Notes under the pieces: model-generated
What the model was told of the DNA's origin: nothing
What the model saw: only the letters and a program-made list of their open reading frames with translations
Databases searched by the model: none
Translations under genes and position numbers: made by a program
Assembly (NCBI RefSeq): GCF_002077945.1
Contig: NZ_LVYD01000113.1
Location: 1-64,000 of the forward strand
Origin: Niastella vici
Lineage (GTDB): Bacteria; Bacteroidota; Bacteroidia; Chitinophagales; Chitinophagaceae
DNA: 64,000 bases
Direction of reading: 5' to 3'
In this document: piece by piece, positions 43,566 through 51,759 of the stretch
Position numbering within the stretch: position 1 is the first letter of the stretch
How the letters are laid out: each line of letters starts with the position of its first letter

Positions 43566-43872
43566 ATGGCGTATTATGAATCAGTGTAATGGCAATCGCT
43601 GACGCAAGATAAAAGTTCCCCAAACAAAAGTGGGTAAAGCAAAAATAGCGTAAAATCTACAATTGATTTACTACCGGAATGGACTATATGATCATCCAAC
43701 TTCGGTTGTGCGGCCCTGAAAAGGCATATTGTCAGCTGATCGCAGCCGCTATAGATATATGAGGAATGCAGTGTCTGCCTCCGGAAATATTCCATTGGCA
43801 ATAAACTATATGTTTAAGTTGATGAATTTCTATATGATCATTCAATAACAGGATCGAAACCTATATCTTTTC
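43566..43872. other. Intergenic stretch, nothing recognised
   Basis: About 300 bp downstream of the hypothetical gene at 43873-44571 (minus). A 75-codon minus-strand frame is present but its product has no plausible pattern. Together with the sigma remnant this may be decayed DNA. Confidence 0.35.
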
Positions 43873-44571
43873 TCACCCACGATAACCAGCTCCCTTTTTC
43901 CTGATCTCATACTGATCGCAGCAGTATATTTCCTGAACATGCCTGTAGGGGGCATCAAGCTCCATATATTCATCTTTATTTGTCACTTTGCTATATTCCT
44001 CTTTTTGGTTCCTGAAACAAAGCATTGTCCCAAAAGAACCCTGCCCATACACACTATAATCACCATACATACAACCATAGCAATTCTTCAAATGGTATTC
44101 ATCCCTGATCTGGTCACGAATTCCATCAAAGCAAGATTCAAAATAGCCACTTGTTCCCGTATATATTTTGTCGGCTATTTCCAGAGAAAGCGTCACGTGC
44201 TCATATTCAATTCCTGTCCCTGGCCTGTCGTTTCTAGCGTTCCCCAAAGAAATTTCAATTTTCAGGTCTGAATAAAATTGAAGATTATTCAACCTGTCAA
44301 TAATAACCTGGGGCACCGCTATTTCAAACAAACAATTACAAAGCGTTTCTGCAAAACGGTCTGTTTGATAAATGGGCGTCCTGAGAAAGGTAAATCCTGC
44401 CAATTGTTCAGCTGTATACTTCGACTTATCGTCGACGGACAGATCATCAAATTCGGAACCGCTAAATACAACGCCATCGATCTCTGTTGTCAATGTATTG
44501 AAATCATTTTCAATCTGAATTTCCCGGGTTCCCAAACTATCTTTGTAAAGTCCTTTATAGATCGCTGTCAT
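43873..44571 (-). CDS. Hypothetical protein, possibly DUF6304 family
   Basis: 232 residues, no signal peptide, no membrane segment. Notable features are a Cys-rich central patch NCYGCMYGDYSVYGQGSFGTM followed by LCFR, and a late YCCDQY. The pattern (CYGCxYxDYSxYGxGxFGxMxCFR) is what I associate with DUF6304, a family of unknown function; the assignment is from memory and tentative. The gene is isolated, with relic DNA downstream. Confidence 0.65.
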   Translation of the reverse strand: MTAIYKGLYKDSLGTREIQIENDFNTLTTEIDGVVFSGSEFDDLSVDDKSKYTAEQLAGFTFLRTPIYQTDRFAETLCNCLFEIAVPQVIIDRLNNLQFYSDLKIEISLGNARNDRPGTGIEYEHVTLSLEIADKIYTGTSGYFESCFDGIRDQIRDEYHLKNCYGCMYGDYSVYGQGSFGTMLCFRNQKEEYSKVTNKDEYMELDAPYRHVQEIYCCDQYEIRKKGAGYRG

Positions 44572-44700
44572 TAATTCAATTTATGGGTTCGAAGTATTCC
44601 TGCTAAAAACAGTATTAATTGGCGAATCTAAATAAATTCAGCATCAAAAACCAGCGAAGATCCTCACGGTTTTTTCTACCTTTCAGTTAAATAAGATACC

Positions 44701-45264
44701 ATGCCATATATTGATTTACCCGAAGGATTCCCCGGCATTCGCAGTCTGTTTATGTACAGTCCCGATACTGCCAAACCGCTGAACGACCTGGTTCAAACAC
44801 TACTGCATGATCCTGCAACCTCTACCCTTACACCGGGCGAACGCGAACTTATTGCCGCTTATACCTCAAGCCTTAACGAATGTAAATACTGCGCCACCAC
44901 GCATGGCGCCATCGCCAAATATCAATTGGGTGGTGATGGAGATGTAGTAAATGGTGTAATAAAAGATCCTGCGACCGCCAACATTAGTTCCAAACTCAAG
45001 ACATTGTTAAATATTGCCGCCAGGGTTCAACAGAGCGGTAAGAGCGTTACTCCAGCAGACATCGATGCAGCCAGAAAGCAAGGCGCTACAGATAAAGAGA
45101 TCCACGACACCGTACTGATCGCCGCTACTTTCTGTCTCTTCAACCGTTATGTCGATGGTTTGGGAACCTGGACTCCGGATGATCCGGCAGTTTACGACGC
45201 CATCGGTAAACAAAGAGCCAGTGAAGGCTATCTCACAAAACCGTTCAGGATCACACAACAATAA
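44701..45264 (+). CDS. AhpD-like peroxidase-related protein (carboxymuconolactone decarboxylase family)
   Basis: 187 residues. The AhpD/CMD redox motif is visible: Cys61-Lys-Tyr-Cys64 and His68 in NECKYCATTHG, preceded by TPGERELIAAYTSSLN. All-helical cytoplasmic protein expected to act as an alkylhydroperoxidase or related thiol enzyme. It is followed 12 bp later by a paralogue, so both are cotranscribed from tandem duplication. Confidence 0.88.
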   Translation: MPYIDLPEGFPGIRSLFMYSPDTAKPLNDLVQTLLHDPATSTLTPGERELIAAYTSSLNECKYCATTHGAIAKYQLGGDGDVVNGVIKDPATANISSKLKTLLNIAARVQQSGKSVTPADIDAARKQGATDKEIHDTVLIAATFCLFNRYVDGLGTWTPDDPAVYDAIGKQRASEGYLTKPFRITQQ

Positions 45265-45276
45265 TAACCAGCTCCA

Positions 45277-45837
45277 ATGCCATACATTCAATTAAATGAA
45301 AACCTGCCGGGAATAACCGGCCTGCTCGACTATCGGCTCGATACTGCATTGCCCATCCGCCAACTTACCCATATTTTGCTTCGTGGTGAATCATCCCTCA
45401 CCGAGGGCGAACGCGAGCTTATTGCTACCGTTGTGAGCCATGGTAATAACTGCACGTTTTGTACCGCCGCCCATACTGCCGCAGCTAATGCTTACCTGCC
45501 CGATCCCTCCCTTGCAGAACAAGTGAAATCAGATATAACGACTGCAGCTGTAAGCGAAAAAATGAAAGCGCTCCTGACCATCGCCAAAACTGTTGGCAAA
45601 AGCGGACGCCTCGTAACACCGGAAATGATCCAGACCGCCCGGGAACAGGGAGCTACCGACCGCGAATTGCACGATACGGTTCTCATAGCGGCTCTCTTCA
45701 GCCTCTATAACCGTTACGTGGATGGACTTGCCACAGTTACGCCCGACGAACCGGCGTTCTACGACCGGCTTGGCAGCATTCTGCAGAAAAAAGGCTATTT
45801 GCCATCCGAGGATAGATATGCAGGACTTGTTCAATAG
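45277..45837 (+). CDS. AhpD-like peroxidase-related protein, paralogue
   Basis: 186 residues, clearly paralogous to the preceding protein (MPYI start, LTEGERELIATVVSHG, TDRELHDTVLIAALFSLYNRYVDGL). The redox motif is Cys59-Thr-Phe-Cys62 with His66. Both proteins end in a region that may form a heteromer interface; a shared function is inferred from the tandem arrangement. Confidence 0.88.
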   Translation: MPYIQLNENLPGITGLLDYRLDTALPIRQLTHILLRGESSLTEGERELIATVVSHGNNCTFCTAAHTAAANAYLPDPSLAEQVKSDITTAAVSEKMKALLTIAKTVGKSGRLVTPEMIQTAREQGATDRELHDTVLIAALFSLYNRYVDGLATVTPDEPAFYDRLGSILQKKGYLPSEDRYAGLVQ

Positions 45838-45871
45838 GCCCACAGGCTGGTGGAAATAGCGCATCTTCACT

Positions 45872-47380
45872 TCAATACGCAATAACCTTTTCGTTGTGGC
45901 TTTGGATCCTGTGATAAGGATCATCTAAAAATGTTTGCGCCATTTGGCGAAACGTGGCCCCTCCCACCCCATGCGACCTATTGATAAATAAAAAACATTG
46001 CGCATTAGGCATATATTGTTTGATCCTGCTCATATAGAGCGGACTGCATGCCGGGTCCATTTCTCCATCTCCAATCAGCACAGGCTTGTTCGAATGGAAC
46101 GGTTGCCTGGTTTGAACGTTTACGGGTGGAACCTTCCAGCAATCGCAAAATGCTTTATACACATCGTTGATGTGATAGCCGCTCAATAATGGATATAACC
46201 GCCACAACTGTTGAATCCTTTCTTCACTGTGGTAATTTGCCTGGTCGGCACAGTACACCGAAATTCGCATTCCGTTCGGTGCAATATTCTTGTTGAAAAT
46301 ATCGTCGAGTTTCTTTTGAATATACGGAGCATGGTTACCACTGATCATTTCAGTGATCATGAATGGGACATTCTTAATAGCAGAAGCGTCTTGCAAGGTA
46401 TTATCAAGGAGGTCTAATAATTCGTTTTTCGTGTATTCAACCTGAAGCGTGTCAACAGTACCTTTTTCAACATATGGGAAATAGAATTTTTTATCAGCAA
46501 TAGAATTGAAATAGTTTTCGAATCTGGTTGCCAAACTGCCATAGCGTTGTTGATTGGAAGAGTCTTTTTCGCAATGCCCCGACAAAACAGCTATAGCCTT
46601 AACAAAATTCATTGGTTCCTCTTCATCAATCGGAACAAATGTTGGCAGTGGTGAATCCAATACCAACGATCGCACTTTTGATGGCTCTTTTTGAAGAACC
46701 GCCAACATGAGCCCACCGCTGTAAGAGACACCGTATAAATTCACGGAATCGATCTTCAACACTTTCAAAAGATCAATGATATCAGCAACCGTTTCATCGG
46801 TGTTGTATCCCGAAAGGTCAATACCTTTTTTCTCCAGTTTCTTTTTATACCGCTTTACACCTTCGAGCCACATGCTGTCCTTATTCAGGTTTTTCCGGTA
46901 GGCTTCACGAATGGCTGTATCTAATTCAAAGCTTCGCAAACTTGGAATGGCAAACTGGGTGCCTCTTTGTTCAAAGGCAATACAATCCCTGCTTTCAATA
47001 ACACTGCTTTTTTGCATACCATTGATCCAGCCAAGTGAGGAGCCCCCCGGCCCACCGGTTGTAAACAGCAATGGATCCTGCTTTTTATCCGGATTTTTAC
47101 TCTTCAAAACAATAAACGGAAGCCTGATCATTCCTGAAGACGCCTTCCGCCTGTTTTCGGGCACAATAAGATAACCGCATATAGTCCTGAAGCTGCTGTC
47201 ATTATTATATGGAAAGGTGGAGTCGGCTTTTAAGCGTGCGGGCACCGATGCCATATAACTGCTGTCGATTTTAAAATTGCAATTGCAGGTTTGCATGGAA
47301 GGCTTATATACTTTTTTATTTTGGCTATACCCCACCTGAAATGAATAAACAAACAATAAAAGCAATGAAAAGCGGACCAT
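45872..47380 (-). CDS. Secreted alpha/beta hydrolase (TAP/proline-iminopeptidase-like)
   Basis: 502 residues from the ATG at 47380, chosen because it gives a signal peptide (FSLLLLFVYSFQVGYSQ); upstream ATG would bury it. Oxyanion-loop GGPGGS at 109-114, then AFEQRG, and the nucleophile elbow Gly217-Val-Ser219-Tyr-Ser221 (last position Ser rather than Gly). A TAP-like C-terminal part carries PVLIGDGEMDPACS (probable Asp) and NRSHGVGG (probable His). Likely a periplasmic or outer-membrane exo- or tripeptidase acting on peptides. Convergent with the AhpD pair. Confidence 0.85.
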   Translation of the reverse strand: MVRFSLLLLFVYSFQVGYSQNKKVYKPSMQTCNCNFKIDSSYMASVPARLKADSTFPYNNDSSFRTICGYLIVPENRRKASSGMIRLPFIVLKSKNPDKKQDPLLFTTGGPGGSSLGWINGMQKSSVIESRDCIAFEQRGTQFAIPSLRSFELDTAIREAYRKNLNKDSMWLEGVKRYKKKLEKKGIDLSGYNTDETVADIIDLLKVLKIDSVNLYGVSYSGGLMLAVLQKEPSKVRSLVLDSPLPTFVPIDEEEPMNFVKAIAVLSGHCEKDSSNQQRYGSLATRFENYFNSIADKKFYFPYVEKGTVDTLQVEYTKNELLDLLDNTLQDASAIKNVPFMITEMISGNHAPYIQKKLDDIFNKNIAPNGMRISVYCADQANYHSEERIQQLWRLYPLLSGYHINDVYKAFCDCWKVPPVNVQTRQPFHSNKPVLIGDGEMDPACSPLYMSRIKQYMPNAQCFLFINRSHGVGGATFRQMAQTFLDDPYHRIQSHNEKVIAY

Positions 47381-47607
47381 AAAAACTTTTTTACAAAAAA
47401 ACTGTTTAATGGCAACGGTAAAAAGTAAAAAACGGACATTTTCAAAGGAGGTTGCACATTTTTTCACCCGGCCCTACCACCCCTGCAGATCGTTGGATAT
47501 GAATGGTTTTCAGTTTGAAGGAATCCGTATTTCGCCAACAAGGCAACACTTTTATTTTTTACTTTATGTAATTAACTTTTTTCCTGCATCTGTTTCTAAA
47601 ACAGCCA

Positions 47608-49503
47608 ATGAAAACTTTATTATCACTGCTATTGCTGTGTGCAAGCACGGTGTTGCTTCATGCACAGTCAACCATTACAGGAAAAATTACCGATGAAAAG
47701 GGTGCGCCGCTACAAGGGGCCAGCATCACGCTAAAGGGTACAAAAACAAGTACAGCAAGCGATGTAAATGGTCTCTATTCAATACAGGTGCCAAACGAGA
47801 AAGCAACCCTCATTTTTGCATACGTTGGCTTCGATGTACAGGAAATTAAGGTAAAAGGAAAAGGGGTGATCAACGTTATACTCAGGTCGTCTGTAAAAAG
47901 TCTTGACGAAGTGGTGGTGGTTGGCTATGGAGCACAGAAAAAAAAGGACATGACAGCTTCTGTGGCAACACTTTCCGGAATGATTTCAGGAACCAATGTC
48001 AATTACCCACGGCCGCTTACCGGCTCTACCAGGGACGACGACTTTAACAGAGAGGGGTACGACAATATTAAAGAAAATGAATTTCAGAAAGTTACAGATC
48101 ATCCGTTGTCTACTTTTTCTATAGATGTAGATGCTGCTTCCTACAGTAATGTTCGCAGAGTGATCAATGAAGGCAAACTTCCCACTCCGGGAGCGGTTCG
48201 CATTGAAGAAATGATCAACTACTTTTCATACAATTATCCGCAGCCTTCCAATGACAAGCCTTTCTCTATAACCACCGAATCGGCACAATGCCCGTGGAAC
48301 GCAGCTCATCAATTAGTAATGATCGGGATGCAGGGTAAGAAAATAGATTTCGATAAACTGCCTCCTTCCAATCTTGTTTTCCTCATTGATGTAAGCGGCA
48401 GTATGGAGGAGGAAAACAAGTTGCCACTGGTTAAATCATCGTTGAACCTGTTAGCAGAACAATTGCGCCCGGAAGACAGGATCGCAATTGTGGTATATGC
48501 AGGTAATGCAGGGCTTGTTTTGCCTTCCACAAATGACAAATACAAGATCAGGGAGGCGATCAATGGGCTTGAGGCAGGAGGCTCTACAGCAGGCGGCGCC
48601 GGTATAGAACTCGCCTACAAAACTGCACAACAAAATTTTATGAAGAACGGCAATAACCGGGTGGTGCTTTGTACCGACGGTGATTTTAATGTGGGCGCCA
48701 GCAGCGATGATGAGCTGGAAAATCTTATTGAGCAAAAACGTGCTTCCGGTGTATACCTTACGGTGCTTGGATTTGGCACCGGCAACTATCAGGATGCGAA
48801 AATGCAAAAGCTGGCAGATAAAGGCAATGGCAATCATGCTTACATCGACAATATAAATGAAGCGAAAAAGGTGTTGATCAGCGAATTCGGCGGAACGCTA
48901 TTCGCCATTGCGAAAGATGTAAAGCTGCAGATTGAATTCAACCCTGCCAGGGTAAAAGGTTACAGGCTCATTGGGTATGAAAACAGGATGCTGGCAAAAG
49001 AAGATTTTAACAATGATAAAAAAGACGCGGGCGATATGGGCAGCAATCATACTGTTACTGCTTTGTACGAGATCATCCCGGCTAATGCAGCGACTGATGA
49101 AGAATTAGGAACAGTTGATCCCCTGCGTTACCAAAGTCAAAAAAACAAAAAGCAGTCCACATCCTTTTCCAATGAATTGATGTTTGTGAAGATCCGTTAT
49201 AAAAAGCCGGATGAAGATAACAGCAACTTAATGGAGATATCAGTAAAAGACAACTTACAGACTGCCAGTAATAACATGCGTTTTGCTTCGGCTGTGGCAG
49301 CATTTGGAATGGTGCTAAGGAACTCGGCACTCAAGGGGAGCAGCGACTATAAACTGGTAAGATCGCTTGCAACAGGCAGCATCGATAGTAGCAGTGATGC
49401 CTACAAAAAAGAATTTCTGGAACTGGTGAAAAAAGCGGAGCAATTGAAAGCTACTGCAAAGCTTGACTCAGAGGAGTCGGAGGAATCCGACGAATCAAAG
49501 TAA
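47608..49503 (+). CDS. YfbK-like von Willebrand factor A protein with SusC-like N-terminus
   Basis: 631 residues. Signal peptide (LLLLCASTVLLHAQ), CarboxypepD_reg-like domain (about 22-105, GKITDEKGAPLQGASITLKG), then SLDEVVVVGYGAQKKKDMTA, which is the TonB-box/plug start typical of SusC-type receptors, joined to a linker and a YfbK-like region (FSIDVDAASYSNVRRVI). VWA domain at about 255-430 with MIDAS motif Asp261-x-Ser263-x-Ser265 in DVSGSM, and a DUF3520-like C-terminus. Metal-dependent binding protein of the cell envelope. The SusC-like start without a barrel is described under findings. Confidence 0.85.
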   Translation: MKTLLSLLLLCASTVLLHAQSTITGKITDEKGAPLQGASITLKGTKTSTASDVNGLYSIQVPNEKATLIFAYVGFDVQEIKVKGKGVINVILRSSVKSLDEVVVVGYGAQKKKDMTASVATLSGMISGTNVNYPRPLTGSTRDDDFNREGYDNIKENEFQKVTDHPLSTFSIDVDAASYSNVRRVINEGKLPTPGAVRIEEMINYFSYNYPQPSNDKPFSITTESAQCPWNAAHQLVMIGMQGKKIDFDKLPPSNLVFLIDVSGSMEEENKLPLVKSSLNLLAEQLRPEDRIAIVVYAGNAGLVLPSTNDKYKIREAINGLEAGGSTAGGAGIELAYKTAQQNFMKNGNNRVVLCTDGDFNVGASSDDELENLIEQKRASGVYLTVLGFGTGNYQDAKMQKLADKGNGNHAYIDNINEAKKVLISEFGGTLFAIAKDVKLQIEFNPARVKGYRLIGYENRMLAKEDFNNDKKDAGDMGSNHTVTALYEIIPANAATDEELGTVDPLRYQSQKNKKQSTSFSNELMFVKIRYKKPDEDNSNLMEISVKDNLQTASNNMRFASAVAAFGMVLRNSALKGSSDYKLVRSLATGSIDSSSDAYKKEFLELVKKAEQLKATAKLDSEESEESDESK

Positions 49504-49517
49504 TTTTAGCTATCTTA

Positions 49518-49566
49518 TTTTCAAGCCAATGCCCGACAGCGATGTTGTCGGGCATTGGCTTGAAAA
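49518..49566. terminator. Perfect 21-bp bidirectional terminator
   Basis: Left arm TTTTCAAGCCAATGCCCGAC plus A (49518-49538), loop of 7, right arm its exact reverse complement (49546-49566). It separates the convergent VWA and flippase genes. Confidence 0.9.
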
Positions 49567-49580
49567 GCTTTATTAGAAGC

Positions 49581-50381
49581 TTAAATGTGTGTTGCTGTCC
49601 ACGCTAATAATTGCGCACTGGGTAAAAATAATAATTGAGCTAAAACAGTTCCTGCGAACCGGGCAATAGTCATATATACGATATATTTCCTGAAGGTTGC
49701 TTCTGAGCACTTACCCAATGTTACATCATCTGTCATGGCCGATAAATGAGGGTCAATAAATGCAAACATTAATATTGTTGCAAAACCATTGATAAATGCC
49801 GATAAGTTGCTCGCTGTTGTTCTGTAATCGGGATTTAAATAAGAGGCATATACGGCAGACAAAACACCGATCGTCAAAATTGATACGGCTACAACATTCA
49901 GGATGAAGATCTTCCAGGGAAACTCATTGTCGAACCTGATACTGTAAATATTTTCTTTTACCGGAACAGTCATGTTATCTTTGAAATAAAGAATACCCGT
50001 TTTTGAAAAGCCATGAAGTATAAGCCTGCCCATTGATTTGTGTGTGCTGAAATTAACAACCGCTCTCGACAACACCCGTTGAAATGTAGGAATAAAAAAT
50101 GCGCCCAGGACAGTTGCAACAGAACAAGAGAGTATGATGAGCCGGAAAGTAGCTGAATTATCAAATATGCCCAGCTTGATGTCGGTTTCAACAGTTTTGG
50201 CTAAAAGTGGCGCCTGAAATCCATTTGCAGTCCTTGAAACTAAAACAAGGATATTAAACAACGCAAATGAGATCGCAATACGCCCTGTTCGAATACCAAC
50301 AATTCTAACTGAATAAGAAAGTGTCGTGATCAGATTGATCACAAAAGTGAGAATCAAAACTATTACTACCTGTGTTGTCAT
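49581..50381 (-). CDS. Amj-like (DUF2837) lipid II flippase family protein
   Basis: 266 residues with about six membrane segments. N-terminus VVIVLILTFVINLITTLSYS then VRIVGIRTGRIAISFALFNI, VSRTANGFQAPLLAKTVE is the pattern of the Amj family, whose member in Bacillus subtilis can replace MurJ in flipping lipid II across the inner membrane. Length agrees with Amj (about 270 residues). Presence does not prove flippase activity. Confidence 0.75.
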   Translation of the reverse strand: MTTQVVIVLILTFVINLITTLSYSVRIVGIRTGRIAISFALFNILVLVSRTANGFQAPLLAKTVETDIKLGIFDNSATFRLIILSCSVATVLGAFFIPTFQRVLSRAVVNFSTHKSMGRLILHGFSKTGILYFKDNMTVPVKENIYSIRFDNEFPWKIFILNVVAVSILTIGVLSAVYASYLNPDYRTTASNLSAFINGFATILMFAFIDPHLSAMTDDVTLGKCSEATFRKYIVYMTIARFAGTVLAQLLFLPSAQLLAWTATHI

Positions 50382-50497
50382 TGTTGTTGTTTGTGCTGTG
50401 CTTCCAATAGAACGATTTCAGCAAACTATTATTTTTAAGATATACTTATCAGGATCATTTCCCTTCTTGCCGTTTGCTTTGGCAACAAGCCGTTTCA

Positions 50498-51490
50498 TCA
50501 CTCCAACGCCCAGGCAAGTCCGTCGGGCTTTCCACCTACATCTATATGTGTAATTACTTCAAGGGTTTTCAGGTTCACAACCGCTACATAATTGTCGGGC
50601 GAGCAAGCAACAAAGGCACGGGTATTGTCAAGGTCAATCAACAAACCGGCAGCCCCGGTACCTGCTTTAAGCCGCTTTAATTCCTTTCGGGTTTTTACAT
50701 CATAGATCACCAGTTCACCGGTACGCAGGCTGGTTATCAATGCGAGCTTTCCATCATAGGTAATTCTCAGGCGGTTGGCGCCTACAGCTTTCGCATCAAG
50801 TGTTTTAATAACGGCTTTGGAGGCCGTATCTATAATGTAAATGGAGCCGTTTTCTGCTGCAACGGCCCAAATTTCTTTTCCATCTGGTGTAATATCAAAC
50901 CCTTCTACCCCTTTGGCAGTTGAAACAACTGTTTGTGCCCAATCCATATTCACCTTGTTGAAAAGGCTTACTGTGCCGCCATCAACATTGGTGGTATATA
51001 CATGTTGGCCGTCTTTTGTTACTTCCACCATATGAGTCCTGTTCTGCCCTGTGCCCATCGCCCAGTCAACCTTCTTTAATACCGGGTCATACCGGCCTAC
51101 TGCTTTTGAACCTTCTGCAGTAAACCACAATTTGCCATCGGCAAATGCAAGCCCATGCGGTCCCATTAATGGAGCGGTATCTATACTATCAATTGTCTTT
51201 TGTGCTACCAGGTCAATTACATTCATCACATGAAAACGGCCGCCACCGGTATTAGACACATAAGCCATTTTTCCATCAGTGGAAGCAATTACTTCATGCG
51301 GATCGGCGCCTACGGGCATCTTTGCAAGCACTTTTAACGATACAGGGTCTACAACAGCCAATGTATGATCAGCTTTGGAGAGCGCCAGTAATTTCCGGGA
51401 TTGTCCCGTTTGCGCTTGTATATCAGTAGCAACAGTTAATGACCCCGCCAGGCAAAGCGCCATCATATATAATCCTGTATTCATTTTCAT
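50498..51490 (-). CDS. YncE-like beta-propeller protein
   Basis: 330 residues with a signal peptide (LYMMALCLAGSLTVATDIQAQ). YVTN-type beta-propeller repeats: KMPVGADPHEVIASTDGKMAYVSN, WAMGTGQNRTHMVEVTKDGQHVYTTN, KGVEGFDITPDGKEIWAV, TRAFVACSPDNYVAVVNLKTLEVI. Seven-bladed periplasmic propellers of this type bind unknown ligands. A second ATG two codons in is possible. Its start overlaps the stop of an upstream small frame (51487-51699). Confidence 0.85.
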   Translation of the reverse strand: MKMNTGLYMMALCLAGSLTVATDIQAQTGQSRKLLALSKADHTLAVVDPVSLKVLAKMPVGADPHEVIASTDGKMAYVSNTGGGRFHVMNVIDLVAQKTIDSIDTAPLMGPHGLAFADGKLWFTAEGSKAVGRYDPVLKKVDWAMGTGQNRTHMVEVTKDGQHVYTTNVDGGTVSLFNKVNMDWAQTVVSTAKGVEGFDITPDGKEIWAVAAENGSIYIIDTASKAVIKTLDAKAVGANRLRITYDGKLALITSLRTGELVIYDVKTRKELKRLKAGTGAAGLLIDLDNTRAFVACSPDNYVAVVNLKTLEVITHIDVGGKPDGLAWALE

Positions 51491-51699
51491 TTGAAGTAAC
51501 GTTTAACTTCACCCAATCTACTTATAAATCCTTTAAGATTGATCCCTGGCAAATTATTAGTATTAATAATATTCTTAGCCAGGAGCGCCTCTAACATTCC
51601 AAAACTGATCGGGCCCCAGGGTAATTTTACATTACTATTTGCAAAGAAAGCGTCTAAATCTCCGCGAGTTAACTGGTTCCCGCATTTTAATTTTGGTTT
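51487..51699 (-). pseudogene. Short open frame coupled to the YncE-like gene, possibly a truncated gene
   Basis: A minus-strand frame of 70 codons without stop (LTRGDLDAFFANSNVKLPWG ... ISRLGEVKRYFK) ends in TGA that overlaps the ATG of the YncE-like gene (ATGA). The product looks protein-like, but the only in-frame ATG is at 51597 and leaves 36 residues; an ATG in another frame lies near 51685. Either a small coupled gene with a frameshift or the tail of a decayed gene. Family not recognised. Confidence 0.35.
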
Positions 51700-51759
51700 T
51701 CAGGAAAAAACTGCCGGTGTTATTATTGGCAGGTATCCATTCGATAAATTAGCTTACAA

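Noticed and set aside
43574-43801. A 75-codon minus-strand frame in the gap upstream of the sigma remnant
   Set aside because: No recognisable protein pattern, no promoter and no conserved motif; treated as non-coding.
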